Assembly: GCA_030454085.1 (NCBI GenBank)
Contig: JAKDJD010000018.1
Coordinates: 1 to 52,989, forward strand
DNA from: Kocuria sp.
GTDB lineage: Bacteria > Actinomycetota > Actinomycetes > Actinomycetales > Micrococcaceae
Length of the DNA: 52,989 nucleotides
Direction of reading: 5' to 3'
The notes under the pieces were generated by a model. The model worked only from the letters and a program-made list of their open reading frames with translations, was not told the DNA's origin and did not search any database. Position 1 is the stretch's first letter. Every line of letters begins with the position of its first letter. Both the position numbers and the translations under genes were made by a program. This document shows, piece after piece, positions 10,087-18,434 of this stretch.

Positions 10087-10344
10087 ATGGAAACCACGGA
10101 CATCACCCAAGATGTTCCCGCGGAACCGCCAAGCACGGGTCCGCACACATTGCCCGCCACCAAACCGCTTGAGCGAGTGGAACCAGAGGACGATCACCCC
10201 GAGCTCGGGGCTACGACCGCAGAGTACGGAATCGTCATGCTCGCGGCCGTGGGATTCGCCGGGTTACTGGTGGCGATACTCAAAAGCGGAGAAGTCAAGG
10301 AGCTCCTTCTCGGCGTTATCCGGACCGCGCTCTCGACAGGTTGA
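10087..10344 (+). CDS. DUF4244 pilin-like protein (Flp-type)
   Basis: Likely the structural pilin of the Tad pilus; 85 residues. A hydrophilic leader of 41 residues ends in Gly41. It is followed by ATTAEYGIVMLAAVGFAG, so a glutamate stands at +5 after the predicted prepilin-peptidase cut and heads a hydrophobic helix, the class of signal found in Flp pilins. The C-terminal stretch EVKELLLGVIRTAL matches the actinobacterial DUF4244 pattern. ATG 10087 is chosen because AAAGGAAAG precedes it by about 5 bases; an upstream in-frame ATG at 10036 has no such site. No prepilin peptidase is encoded in the window. The leader is much longer than in classical Flp proteins. Confidence 0.85.
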   Translation: METTDITQDVPAEPPSTGPHTLPATKPLERVEPEDDHPELGATTAEYGIVMLAAVGFAGLLVAILKSGEVKELLLGVIRTALSTG

Positions 10345-10372
10345 CGGATCGATGTGACGGGTCGGTGGCGGC

Positions 10373-10400
10373 GCCGGAGGCCTTGGTCGGGGCCTCCGGC
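10373..10400 (+). promoter_or_regulatory. Perfect 10-bp hairpin between pilin and pseudopilin genes
   Basis: GCCGGAGGCC (10373-10382) and GGCCTCCGGC (10391-10400) are perfect inverted repeats around an 8-base loop. There is no T-run, so it is not a classical terminator. It follows the pilin stop by 28 bases and may partly terminate transcription or protect the 3' end of the pilin mRNA, which would give more pilin than pseudopilin. That role is inference. Confidence 0.6.
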
Positions 10401-10431
10401 ACTGCCCGGGGAAGGTCGAGGAAGGAAGACA

Positions 10432-10467
10432 ATGAACATTGCGGAGCACACGGGGTGTTGGCCATGA
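10432..10467 (+). CDS. Possible 11-codon leader peptide coupled to tadE
   Basis: A short open frame encoding MNIAEHTGCWP starts at ATG 10432, about 5 bases after the strong purine-rich site GAGGAAGGAAG, and its stop TGA overlaps the tadE start codon as ATGA (10464-10467). The tadE start itself has no good ribosome-binding site, so ribosomes reading the mini-ORF could be what starts tadE translation. Expression of the peptide is not shown; the site and the overlap are seen directly. Confidence 0.45.
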   Translation: MNIAEHTGCWP

Positions 10468-10919
10468 GAGCGGGTCATGGTGTCGTTGGACGGAGCGAAT
10501 CGACCTCACGCCGAGGGCCGGCGCGGCGGTCGCGCTCGGCGACTCCGGGGCCCAGCGCGGCGCGACTGCATGACGACGATCTCGGCGCGGTGACGGCAGA
10601 GTTCGCTGTGATCATGCCGGTCATTGCCGTGGTGGTCTCGTTGGTCGTCGGCGTCGCGGCGGTCGGCACGATGTCAGTGCGTACGGAGGAGGCGGCGCGC
10701 TTGGCCGCGCGGTCGCTTGCCCGGGGAGACAGCAAGACCGAGGCCGTGAGAATTGCACGGGACATCGCTGGACAGCATGCCCGCGTGGGCATCCTGCACG
10801 GCGGTCATCGCATTCAGGTGACCGTTACATCGCCTGCTCCTGGACCGATCGGAGAATGGGGAGGCATCGTCCTGACCGGACAGGCTGAAACGGGCCCTGA
10901 ATCAGGGGGCCGCAGGTGA
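10464..10919 (+). CDS. tadE: TadE-family pseudopilin
   Basis: Minor pseudopilin of the Tad system; 151 residues. An Arg/Ser-rich N-terminal region of about 40 residues ends in DDDLGAVTAEFAVIMPVIAV, a prepilin-like site with Gly before AVTAE, followed by a single membrane helix and a soluble domain containing the EEAARLAARSLARGD stretch typical of TadE proteins. The start is uncertain. ATG 10464 is preferred because it overlaps the stop of a mini-ORF with a strong ribosome-binding site; the same frame stays open back to TTG 10341, across a stable hairpin, which makes that start unlikely. The stop overlaps the next start (GTGA). Confidence 0.8.
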   Translation: MRAGHGVVGRSESTSRRGPARRSRSATPGPSAARLHDDDLGAVTAEFAVIMPVIAVVVSLVVGVAAVGTMSVRTEEAARLAARSLARGDSKTEAVRIARDIAGQHARVGILHGGHRIQVTVTSPAPGPIGEWGGIVLTGQAETGPESGGRR

Positions 10920-11326
10920 AGGACCCCCGGGTTGCCTCATGTCCCGCGGGCGAGGACGATCGCGGCTCAGCGAGCGTGGTCGGTGCGATGCTCATGATGT
11001 CGGCCGTAGCCGCCGTGGCTGTCGTGGCGGGGATTGCGCACGTGGCCGTCATGAATTGCCGCGCGGCCACGGCGGCCGACCTGGCGGCGCTGTCTGCCGC
11101 CGATGCCGCAAGGGGCCTGACAACGGGGGATCCCTGCGACGTCGCCACCAGCGTCGCCCGAGGCAATGGGGCGCGACTCGTCTCCTGCACCGAGGTCCCC
11201 GGTCTGGCCGGGGCGATCGACGTCGATGTGGAAGTTGACCTGAATTCCTGGGTCAAGGTTCTCGGACCGGCCCGTGGCATGGCTCGCGCTGGTCCGCCTG
11301 CTGAGTCGTCGAGCGAACCCCGCTGA
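10916..11326 (+). CDS. TadE/TadG-like pseudopilin of the helicase/secretion neighbourhood
   Basis: Last gene of the Tad operon; 136 residues. A short N-terminus containing DDRGSASVVGAML leads into one hydrophobic helix (about residues 20-45), then NCRAATAADLAALSAAD, the pattern of the actinobacterial TadE-like protein found between tad genes and a DEAH helicase. GTG 10916 overlaps the tadE stop. The glutamate of the prepilin signal is missing (SASVV instead of xTAE), so cleavage by a prepilin peptidase is doubtful. The helicase gene ends 3 bases away on the other strand, and no terminator fits between the two. Confidence 0.82.
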   Translation: MKDPRVASCPAGEDDRGSASVVGAMLMMSAVAAVAVVAGIAHVAVMNCRAATAADLAALSAADAARGLTTGDPCDVATSVARGNGARLVSCTEVPGLAGAIDVDVEVDLNSWVKVLGPARGMARAGPPAESSSEPR

Positions 11327-11329
11327 GGC

Positions 11330-13849
11330 CTATCTGCCGGGATCCGCGGTGGCCTCCCTGAGCATTCCCCGGAGCAGGGCGATGGCTCCCTGCTTGCTCA
11401 GAGGATTGTTCTTGTTGCCGCATTTGGGGGACTGTACGCACGAGGGACACCCGTGATCGCATTCGCAGGACAGGATGGCCTCCAGAGTGGCTTCGAGCCA
11501 GGATCGTGCGACGTCGAAACCACGTTCGGCGAAACCCGCGCCACCTGGGTAACCGTCGTACACGAAAATCGTCGGCAACTCGGTGTCCACGTGAAGCGCT
11601 GTGGACAGGCCGCCGATGTCCCAACGGTCACACGTGGCCATCAGGGGAAGGAGACCGATGGCGGCATGCTCGGCCGCGTGGAGCGCACCCGGAACCTGCG
11701 GCTCTGTGACGCCGGCCGAGTTCATGAGTTCCTGGGGGATGGTCCACCAGACCGCCCGAGTCACGAGCTCCTGAGCCTCCAGATCGAGGGGCTCCTCATC
11801 GATCAGCTCATTGCTCATGACCGCCTTGCGTCGGAAGGACACGACCTGCGTGCGCACGCGGACCATGCCCCGGTGCAGCGTGACTGGTCCCCAAACGCAA
11901 CTGGACTCGATCTCGAGCACGCTGACCTCGGTCACATCCCGCGCCTGGGTATAGAAGTTGGGGTGGGCACGACTGACGACGACGGCCCGGCCCTCTTCGT
12001 CCAGCTCCTCGACATGCCATGTTCTGCCCTGGTGCACGTAGATGGCTCCGGGATGGGCCTGGTAATGGACCTGACCGGATTCCATCGTCCCGATGATTCC
12101 GCCGGTCTCGGCTTCGATGATGTCGAGTCGGTGCCCGCCTCCGCTCCGAATGTCGACGAGGTCGGCGGCCGATTCGGGGTGGGTCCAGAACCAGCCCGTC
12201 GGGCGTCTGCGCAAATACCCGTCTCGGACCAGCGTTTCCAGAACGGCCTCCGTGCCCGGGCCGAAGAGGCCCAATTCCTCTGGACGTATCGGCCTCTCGG
12301 CGGCAGCAGAGCAGAGATGGGGCGCGAGAACGTAGGGATTGCCGGGGTCGAACACCGTGGACTCCACCACGGTGTCGAAGATGTCCCTGGGATGGTGCGC
12401 CAAATAGGTGTCGAGGGGATCGTCGCTGGCCACGAACACCGCCAGGGACTCCTGGCCCGCCCGACCCGCTCGCCCAATCTGCTGGAAGAAGGATGCGCGA
12501 GTGCCCGGCCAGCCGGCCACGAGTACGGCGTCCAAACCGGCGACGTCGATACCGAATTCGAGAGCCGGAGTCGAGGCAACCCCCAGCATTTCGCCCGACC
12601 GGACCTGACGTTCGAGCTCGCGCCTCTCCTCGGGGAGATAGCCCGACCTATAGGCACAGACCCGGTGAGCGACCGCAGGGTCGATGTCCTGAAGATAGTC
12701 CTGGGCCTGTCCCGCCATGGTCTCGGCGCCGCGACGGGACTTGATGAAGGCAATGGTCCGGATCCGCTCCGCAACCAGGTCCGTGAGCATCCCGGCGGCC
12801 TCTGAGAGGGCCGAGCGTCGCCGCGGGGCCCCGTTCTCGCCCGCGCCGCCGAACCCCCGTGAAGGCAAGGGTGCGGTCGGCGAGGAAGCCTCCGGCAGAC
12901 CGGGCGCCTCACCGTTGTCCCGTGTCTTTGCGGCCAAGTCGTCCTGCGGCAGCGAATCCTCCAACAGAGGCTCCCACAGAAGCACGGTCACCGAACCATG
13001 CGGGGAATCGTCCTGAGAGCAGGCCGAGACACGAGGAGCCTCGACGCCGAGCAATTTGGCGAACGAGTGCTGCGGATCCGCGGACGTCGCGGAAGCGCCG
13101 ATGAAAGTGGGCGAGGAACCGTGCAGTGCGCAAATGCGGCGCAACCGCCTCAGAATCATCGAGACGTGAGCGCCGAACACGCCGCGATACCCGTGCGCTT
13201 CGTCCACGATCACGTAACGCAATTGTCGGAGGAAACGTGCCCATCGTTCGTGATTCGGCAACACACCGGCGTGAAGCATATCCGGATTGCAGAGCACGAA
13301 ATTCGAGTGGTCACGGATCCACGAACGCTCTCCGAATTCGGTGTCGCCGTCATAGGTGTCCGCCCGGAGTTGAGGAATCCCGAGTGCGCGCAGGGCAGAC
13401 AACTGATCCGCGGCAAGGGCCTTGGTCGGGGCCAGATACAGGACTGTTGCTTCGCGCGAATGCAGACTCGACCCCTGCTCCGTGGAGCCTCGGACGATCG
13501 CATCCAGCGTGGGCAAGTGGTATGCCAGCGACTTGCCTGAAGCGGTGCCGGTGGCGATGATGACGTGATTTCCCCGTGCCGGAGAGACGGCTCGACCGGC
13601 GGCGCGGCATTGCATTGCTTCGTCGAGGGATTCCGCCTGGGCAGAATGTGCGGCGTCCGCGGCCAGAACCTGGTGACGGTAGGGCTCGGGTACCCCGAGT
13701 CCCTGGAATGCTTCGACGACGCTCGGGTGGGCCCAAGTCGGCCACGGTGCGGCGACCGCTTCCCGCTCGGGCAGCACGCGGGCATGCACGATCTCGGGGG
13801 GATCGTCGCCCCGATGGAGCGCCCTCAGCAAATGGTTCGGTTCCGGCAC
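11330..13849 (-). CDS. DEAH-box helicase with DUF1998 zinc domain
   Basis: Predicted superfamily 2 nucleic-acid helicase of 839 residues. Walker A is ATGTASGKS at 99-107 and the DEAH box lies in VIVDEAHG around 213-220. A helicase C domain follows, with EFGIDVAGLDAVL and QQIGRAGRAG. A C-terminal DUF1998-type domain carries the zinc cysteines CECDHGCPSCVQSPKCG. Homologues sit next to tad genes across actinobacteria (helicase/secretion neighbourhood); they resemble repair helicases of the Hrq1/MrfA type, but a link to pili is unproven. GTG 13849 is chosen because CACAAT lies 6 bases upstream and a longer frame would run through the neighbouring gene. A Pro/Gly-rich linker of about 60 residues separates the two helicase lobes. 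Confidence 0.9.
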   Translation of the reverse strand: MPEPNHLLRALHRGDDPPEIVHARVLPEREAVAAPWPTWAHPSVVEAFQGLGVPEPYRHQVLAADAAHSAQAESLDEAMQCRAAGRAVSPARGNHVIIATGTASGKSLAYHLPTLDAIVRGSTEQGSSLHSREATVLYLAPTKALAADQLSALRALGIPQLRADTYDGDTEFGERSWIRDHSNFVLCNPDMLHAGVLPNHERWARFLRQLRYVIVDEAHGYRGVFGAHVSMILRRLRRICALHGSSPTFIGASATSADPQHSFAKLLGVEAPRVSACSQDDSPHGSVTVLLWEPLLEDSLPQDDLAAKTRDNGEAPGLPEASSPTAPLPSRGFGGAGENGAPRRRSALSEAAGMLTDLVAERIRTIAFIKSRRGAETMAGQAQDYLQDIDPAVAHRVCAYRSGYLPEERRELERQVRSGEMLGVASTPALEFGIDVAGLDAVLVAGWPGTRASFFQQIGRAGRAGQESLAVFVASDDPLDTYLAHHPRDIFDTVVESTVFDPGNPYVLAPHLCSAAAERPIRPEELGLFGPGTEAVLETLVRDGYLRRRPTGWFWTHPESAADLVDIRSGGGHRLDIIEAETGGIIGTMESGQVHYQAHPGAIYVHQGRTWHVEELDEEGRAVVVSRAHPNFYTQARDVTEVSVLEIESSCVWGPVTLHRGMVRVRTQVVSFRRKAVMSNELIDEEPLDLEAQELVTRAVWWTIPQELMNSAGVTEPQVPGALHAAEHAAIGLLPLMATCDRWDIGGLSTALHVDTELPTIFVYDGYPGGAGFAERGFDVARSWLEATLEAILSCECDHGCPSCVQSPKCGNKNNPLSKQGAIALLRGMLREATADPGR

Positions 13850-13855
13850 CAGACC

Positions 13856-13861
13856 ATTGTG
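13856..13861 (-). promoter_or_regulatory. -10 element of the DEAH helicase gene
   Basis: CACAAT on the minus strand lies 6 bases before the GTG at 13849, the same sequence and spacing as at 13935 and 26283. Confidence 0.45.
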
Positions 13862-13934
13862 GCACCCTTCGATCCGCCCCGCAGTGCTGGAGCACAGGAC
13901 GTCTCCGGACCGGTCGTTCGGGGGTGATTCGTGG

Positions 13935-13940
13935 CACAAT
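13935..13940 (+). promoter_or_regulatory. -10 element of the PPOX-fold gene
   Basis: CACAAT lies 6 bases before ATG 13947. A GGAGG stands between them, so a start at ATG 13953 with normal initiation is also possible. Confidence 0.45.
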
Positions 13941-13946
13941 GGAGGC

Positions 13947-14390
13947 ATGAGCATGCCGATGAACATCAAGGGGGAAAAGCGCCCGGAGGACCACGAGCCC
14001 CGGGTCCGGGACCTGACCGAAGAGGAGAGCTGGCAGATTCTCTCCGAGGCCCGTGTGGCGCGTTTCGTCACCGTCGACGAGGGGGAGATCGATATCACTC
14101 CGCTGAACATCTTCGCCACGGACGGGCGGGTTTACTTCAGAACGGCTCCCGGCAACAAACTCACGAAGCTCCAGTTGAACCCGAACGTGGCACTGGAAAC
14201 GGACAAGATCGAGGGGGCCGTGGCCCACAGCGTCGTCGTCCGTGGAAGTGCCCGACTGCTGACGGATCCGGACGAAACGGACAGGGTCGCGTCCCTCCCG
14301 CTGTCCCCGTGGGTCCACACGGACAAGCTCGACTTCGTGGAGATCACGCCGCAGAGGATTACCGGACGTCGCTTCCGCCTGGGCGACTGA
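13947..14390 (+). CDS. Pyridoxamine 5'-phosphate oxidase-fold protein
   Basis: Small flavin- or F420/heme-type split-barrel protein of 147 residues. The pattern SWQILSEARVARFVTVDEGEID near residues 28-51, followed by VYFRTAPGNKL and the ITGRRFRLGD end, is that of PPOX-family proteins common in actinobacteria. The cofactor and substrate cannot be told from sequence. ATG 13947 has a CACAAT -10 hexamer 6 bases upstream, whereas ATG 13953 has GGAGG 7 bases upstream, so the first two residues are uncertain. It is transcribed divergently from the helicase. Confidence 0.82.
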   Translation: MSMPMNIKGEKRPEDHEPRVRDLTEEESWQILSEARVARFVTVDEGEIDITPLNIFATDGRVYFRTAPGNKLTKLQLNPNVALETDKIEGAVAHSVVVRGSARLLTDPDETDRVASLPLSPWVHTDKLDFVEITPQRITGRRFRLGD

Positions 14391-14506
14391 TGCAGACCTG
14401 CGGTCCCTCGGCCTTCGGTCCTCTGCCTTCAGCGCCTGGCCATGAGGGCCGTGTGAGATGCATCCGAGTGGCGGGAAAACGCCTCGGTCCAGTACACCGC
14501 CTCGCC

Positions 14507-14512
14507 TAAACT
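14507..14512 (+). promoter_or_regulatory. -10 element of trhO, leaderless type
   Basis: TAAACT fits TANNNT and ends 6 bases before the GTG start at 14519; no ribosome-binding site is present. Confidence 0.55.
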
Positions 14513-14518
14513 GCTGTC

Positions 14519-15442
14519 GTGGCAATTTCTCGAATCGTTCTCTATTACCAGTTCGTCCCGATCGCGGATCCAGAGGCCGTGGTGCTGTGGCAGCGGGCCC
14601 TATGTGAAAAGCTGGGCTTGCGGGGCCGGATCCTGGTCTCCGAGCACGGCATCAACGGGACCGTCGGGGGCGAGATCAATGCCGTCAAGCAGTACGCGCG
14701 AACCACGCGCCAGTACTCCGGGTTCCGCACCATGGAATTCAAGTGGTCGGACGGCGGAGCCGAGGACTTTCCACGACTGTCCGTCAAGGCGCGGGACGAG
14801 ATCGTGGCCTTCGGCGCAGCGGACGAACTTGCCGTGGACGAGAACGGGGTGGTCGGCGGCGGAACCCACCTGAGCCCGGAACAAGTCAACGAACTCGTCG
14901 AACGCGAGGGCGACGACGTCGTCTTCTTCGACGGCCGGAACGCTTTCGAAGCCCAAATCGGTCGATTCAAGAACGCGATCGTCCCGAGCACCAGGACCAC
15001 GCACGATTTCCTGGACGAACTCGAATCGGGCAAGTATGACGACCTCAAGTCCAAGAAGGTCGTGACCTACTGCACCGGCGGAATTCGGTGCGAGATCCTG
15101 TCCGCGCTCATGAAGAACCGCGGTTTCGAGGATGTCTACCAGATCGACGGCGGGATCGTCCGATACGGGGAGGAATACGGGGATGCCGGGCTCTGGGAAG
15201 GATCCCTTTATGTCTTCGACCGGCGAATGCACATGGAGTTCACCCCCGACGCCGTGACCATCGGCGAATGCGAGTCCTGCGGTGCAGGAGCCAACCGGTT
15301 CGAGAACTGCAGCAATCAACAGTGTCGAGACCTGATCCTGTTGTGCCCGGATTGTCGGCAGGGGAGCCCCACCTGCCCGAGTGGGTGCGCATCGGGCGAC
15401 GTCGCGACCGTGGAACCCTCGAGCGATGAGACCGTGGCCTAA
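14519..15442 (+). CDS. trhO: TrhO/YceA-family rhodanese, tRNA uridine-34 hydroxylase
   Basis: Homologues carry out oxygen-dependent hydroxylation of uridine 34 in the tRNA wobble position. The protein has 307 residues. The N-terminal acylphosphatase-like domain ([18 protein letters not shown]) is followed by a rhodanese domain whose active-site loop is CTGGIRCE, with the catalytic cysteine first. A cysteine-rich C-terminal segment ([16 protein letters not shown], then further CxxC pairs) follows. GTG 14519 is the only start that matches the family N-terminus and lies 6 bases after a TAAACT hexamer. The stop codon overlaps that of the converging neighbour. Confidence 0.92.
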   Translation: MAISRIVLYYQFVPIADPEAVVLWQRALCEKLGLRGRILVSEHGINGTVGGEINAVKQYARTTRQYSGFRTMEFKWSDGGAEDFPRLSVKARDEIVAFGAADELAVDENGVVGGGTHLSPEQVNELVEREGDDVVFFDGRNAFEAQIGRFKNAIVPSTRTTHDFLDELESGKYDDLKSKKVVTYCTGGIRCEILSALMKNRGFEDVYQIDGGIVRYGEEYGDAGLWEGSLYVFDRRMHMEFTPDAVTIGECESCGAGANRFENCSNQQCRDLILLCPDCRQGSPTCPSGCASGDVATVEPSSDETVA

Positions 15443-16530
15443 GAGGTTGTCGGGTACAGCGGATTGTGTCCCGGTTCGACACGTTCTTCGGGACGGACCG
15501 GACCGGGTGCCGTCGCACCGGCTGCGGCGTCGAAGGGGCTGCCGCCCAGGTGGTCACGGCCAGGGTCGGTCAGCCAGCCGGAGACGTCCGGTCCGACCGG
15601 CACGATTCCCGTCGGATTGATGTCTTTCTGCACCCCGTAGTAATGCTCCTTGATCTGCACGAAGTCTATGGTGTCCCCGAAGCCGGGGGTCTGGAACAGG
15701 TCGCGGGCGTATCCCCAGAGATGGGGCAGGGTCGCGAGCAACTGTCGATTTGCCTTGAAATGGGAGAAATAGACGACGTCGAACCGTGCCAGGGTCGTGA
15801 ACAGTCGAATGTCTGCTTCGGTGATGTGATCGCCCATGAGGAAGCGGCGGTCGGACAAGCGTTCCTCCAGCCAGTCGAGGGCGGTCCAGAGCCTCCGGTA
15901 CGCGTTCTCGTAGGCTTCTTGGGACCCCGCGAAACCACATCGGTACACCCCGTTGTTGACCTCCGTGAAGACGCGGTGCATGACGTCCCTCATCTCTTCT
16001 TCCTGGTCCTCCGGCCACAGATTCGGAGCTCCCTGGCGGTGGAACGCCCTCCACTGCTTGGCGAAGTCCTCAGTGATCTGGGGGAAGTTGTTCGTGACCA
16101 CTTCTCCCGAGGGAATGTCCACGATCGCCGGAACGGTGATGCCGCGAGGGTACTCGGGGAAACGGCGGAAGTAGGCTTCCTGAAGCCGCTCGATGCCCAG
16201 CACCGGGTCCTTCCCCTGCGGGTCCAGATCAAATGTCCAAGAACGGACGTCGTGAGTCGGTCCGGGCATACCGATCGAGATGGCGTCCTCCAGGCCCAGG
16301 AGCCTACGGACGATGATCGTGCGATTGGCCCACGGGCACGCCCGTGCCGCAACGAGCCGATACCTGCCGGCTTCGACGGGCCAGATCCCCTGTTCTCTCT
16401 GGTCGGCGCCGGGCTCGAGCCCGGAATCCGAGACGACGCGGTCCTCGATGTATTGGGTGTCCCGTGTGAATTCTTTCCCCTGGGTCACGTACGCGCCGCG
16501 AGTCGTGTGGCTTTCCTGATTCCCGTTCAT
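15439..16530 (-). CDS. Glutathionyl-hydroquinone reductase-type (Xi-class GST) protein
   Basis: Predicted thiol-dependent reductase of 363 residues. The motif RACPWANR near residues 63-70 is the CPWA active site of Xi-class enzymes, which remove glutathione from S-glutathionyl-hydroquinones. The C-terminal GST helical domain includes [15 protein letters not shown] and [15 protein letters not shown]. Actinobacteria usually make mycothiol rather than glutathione, so the natural substrate here is probably a mycothiol or other thiol conjugate; that is inference. A CATAGT hexamer 7 bases before ATG 16530 may be its -10 element. The last 30 residues are Pro/Gly-rich. Confidence 0.9.
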   Translation of the reverse strand: MNGNQESHTTRGAYVTQGKEFTRDTQYIEDRVVSDSGLEPGADQREQGIWPVEAGRYRLVAARACPWANRTIIVRRLLGLEDAISIGMPGPTHDVRSWTFDLDPQGKDPVLGIERLQEAYFRRFPEYPRGITVPAIVDIPSGEVVTNNFPQITEDFAKQWRAFHRQGAPNLWPEDQEEEMRDVMHRVFTEVNNGVYRCGFAGSQEAYENAYRRLWTALDWLEERLSDRRFLMGDHITEADIRLFTTLARFDVVYFSHFKANRQLLATLPHLWGYARDLFQTPGFGDTIDFVQIKEHYYGVQKDINPTGIVPVGPDVSGWLTDPGRDHLGGSPFDAAAGATAPGPVRPEERVEPGHNPLYPTTS

Positions 16531-16582
16531 GCCCCCAACTATGCCCCGAGTTGATTGCGACGTAAACCAATTAAGGACCTCG

Positions 16583-16588
16583 TAGACT
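16583..16588 (+). promoter_or_regulatory. -10 element of the methyltransferase gene, leaderless type
   Basis: TAGACT lies 6 bases before the GTG start at 16595, with no ribosome-binding site between. Confidence 0.55.
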
Positions 16589-16594
16589 GGGACC

Positions 16595-18235
16595 GTGACT
16601 TCCGCACCCGAATTCTCCCGTGTATCCGCGACCCCGTTCAGCGACGACGCCGACGCCGTGGAAAGCCTGGCCGAGGCGTTGGCCGCCGTCGACTATTCCC
16701 ACGAGGGGGTGCTGCGACTCCTCGGGGACGGTCCGTTCGAGGCCATGGCCAGGGAACAGATGGTTCCCGCCCAGCACAGGATCGACGAGCTTCTCAGCGG
16801 GCGTGCGACGGCGCGGGCCGGGCAGCGACGACTCGCCGGCGTCGTCGAATTCTTCATGCTGGGCGGCGTGATGACCGCCGAAGCTCTGGATGCGACCCTG
16901 GGCGAAGGCGCATCCGGTGTCCTTGAGCGACTCAACATGCTCTTGCCGGCGGAGACGCACGACGACGCAGGTCGGGGAAGATTCCGTGCGGCCTTCGAAC
17001 TCCGGCCCCACTCGGCCGACGACGGAACGGATCTCTGGGTCGTCTCGGATCTGGGGTCGCACCAGACGGACGGCGCCCTGCCGAGGGACTACGTGCTGGG
17101 AATCGGACAGGCATCACTGACCCTGGCTCAGCTCACGGAGCGTCGAGCCGTGAAGAGGGCCCTGGACCTGGGGACCGGATGCGGAATCCAGGTATTCCAC
17201 TTGCTGGCGCACTGCGACCACGTGACGGCAACCGATATCTCCGCTCGCGCACTCGCCATGACCCGTTTCAACCTGGTGCTCAACGCATCCGCCCTGGGCC
17301 TGGACCCGGCCGCGATCGATGATCGGGTGAGCCTGCGGCTGGGAAGTCTCCTGGAGCCGGTCCAAGGGGAAACCTTCGACTTGGTGGTCTCGAACCCACC
17401 GTTCGTCATCACCCCACGGAGAACAGGTGAGACAGACCTCTACACGTATCGGGACGGGGGTCTGCCCGGCGATGAGATCGTCTCGACCCTGGTGCGCCGC
17501 GTTCCCGAAGTATTGAACCCGGGCGGGCGCGCACAGATGCTGGGGAACTGGGAGATTCTTTCGGACCCCGAAGCGGAGCAGGGGCGCGAGTCCTGGGACC
17601 GCCGGCCGCGCGCATGGTTGTCCGATGACAGCGACGCCTGGTTCATCCAGCGCGAAGAGACATCACCTGAGCAGTATGCGGAAACGTGGTTGCGGGATGC
17701 GAGCCAGAACAGGGACCGGGAATCCTACGAGACGGCCTATCTGGACTACATGGCCGACTTCTCGAACCGCGGCATCGCAGCCATCGGCTTCGGAATGGTG
17801 TGGCTCAGGCGTGCGCCGGGATCCCCCTCGATGCGCAGGTTCGAAACGATCGAGCACCCCATCCAGCAACCCATCGCGCCGTTCCTCTCGAGCGCGGTCG
17901 ACGCCCACGATGCTCTGGCGGGTATCAGCGATGACGACCTTGCTACCTTGCATCTGACGGTGTCCGAGGACGTGACGGAGGAGAGGCATCAGCGTCCGGG
18001 CGCCGAACATCCCGGAGTCATTCTGCTCCGACAGGGGGCGGGGCTGCGTCGCACCGAGGTGATGACCACGGAAGCCGCCGGTTTCGTCTCCGCATGTGAT
18101 GGACAGCTCAGTATCGGCCAGATTGCGGATGCCTTGGCTGCCCTGCTCGAATGGAATGACGAGGAACAACGTTCCGAGCTGTTTGCCCGCGTCCGCGCCT
18201 TGACCGAGGGTGGGTTCCTCGACATCGACGAGTAG
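16595..18235 (+). CDS. Class I SAM-dependent methyltransferase (DUF7059 type)
   Basis: Predicted S-adenosylmethionine-dependent methyltransferase of 546 residues. An all-helical N-terminal domain of about 170 residues precedes the SAM-binding motif ALDLGTGCGIQ, ATDISARAL (motif II) and the NPPF motif of amino- or N-methyltransferases that act on proteins, DNA or RNA. A C-terminal domain of about 200 residues has no recognised catalytic signature. The NPPF motif resembles those of PrmA/PrmC/RsmC-like enzymes, but the substrate is unknown. GTG 16595 is chosen from the TAGACT hexamer 6 bases upstream. Confidence 0.88.
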   Translation: MTSAPEFSRVSATPFSDDADAVESLAEALAAVDYSHEGVLRLLGDGPFEAMAREQMVPAQHRIDELLSGRATARAGQRRLAGVVEFFMLGGVMTAEALDATLGEGASGVLERLNMLLPAETHDDAGRGRFRAAFELRPHSADDGTDLWVVSDLGSHQTDGALPRDYVLGIGQASLTLAQLTERRAVKRALDLGTGCGIQVFHLLAHCDHVTATDISARALAMTRFNLVLNASALGLDPAAIDDRVSLRLGSLLEPVQGETFDLVVSNPPFVITPRRTGETDLYTYRDGGLPGDEIVSTLVRRVPEVLNPGGRAQMLGNWEILSDPEAEQGRESWDRRPRAWLSDDSDAWFIQREETSPEQYAETWLRDASQNRDRESYETAYLDYMADFSNRGIAAIGFGMVWLRRAPGSPSMRRFETIEHPIQQPIAPFLSSAVDAHDALAGISDDDLATLHLTVSEDVTEERHQRPGAEHPGVILLRQGAGLRRTEVMTTEAAGFVSACDGQLSIGQIADALAALLEWNDEEQRSELFARVRALTEGGFLDIDE

Positions 18236-18392
18236 GGCCTATCCGGACCGTTGCACGCGGTGAGCGAACCGCTGGGCCCCCGCAGTTGCGAGTTCCGAGT
18301 GCGCGGTAGCCTGGGCCCGAACCCCTTCAGGTCGAAACAGGCTCGTTCCTTCGAGTCTGTGGATACATGACGAGAGCCTTCTGATCCTCGGC

Positions 18393-18398
18393 TATTGT
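18393..18398 (+). promoter_or_regulatory. Probable -10 element of topA
   Basis: TATTGT is the best -10 match in the 199 bases between the methyltransferase and topA. It leaves a 5' leader of about 30 bases that contains AAGGAG, 5 bases before the GTG start. No convincing -35 is visible and nothing else was recognised in this stretch. Confidence 0.35.
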
Positions 18399-18434
18399 GG
18401 GGGCGTATCGACCAGTACGGACACAAGGAGCGAC

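Noticed and set aside
10341..10463. TTG 10341 as the tadE start (TTGA overlap with the pilin stop)
   Set aside because: The resulting N-terminus would be coded through a perfect 10-bp hairpin and is of random composition; the ATG at 10464 with a coupled mini-ORF fits better.
11453..12805. 450-codon frame on the plus strand inside the helicase gene
   Set aside because: Antisense shadow; the helicase frame has Walker A, DEAH and zinc motifs in order.
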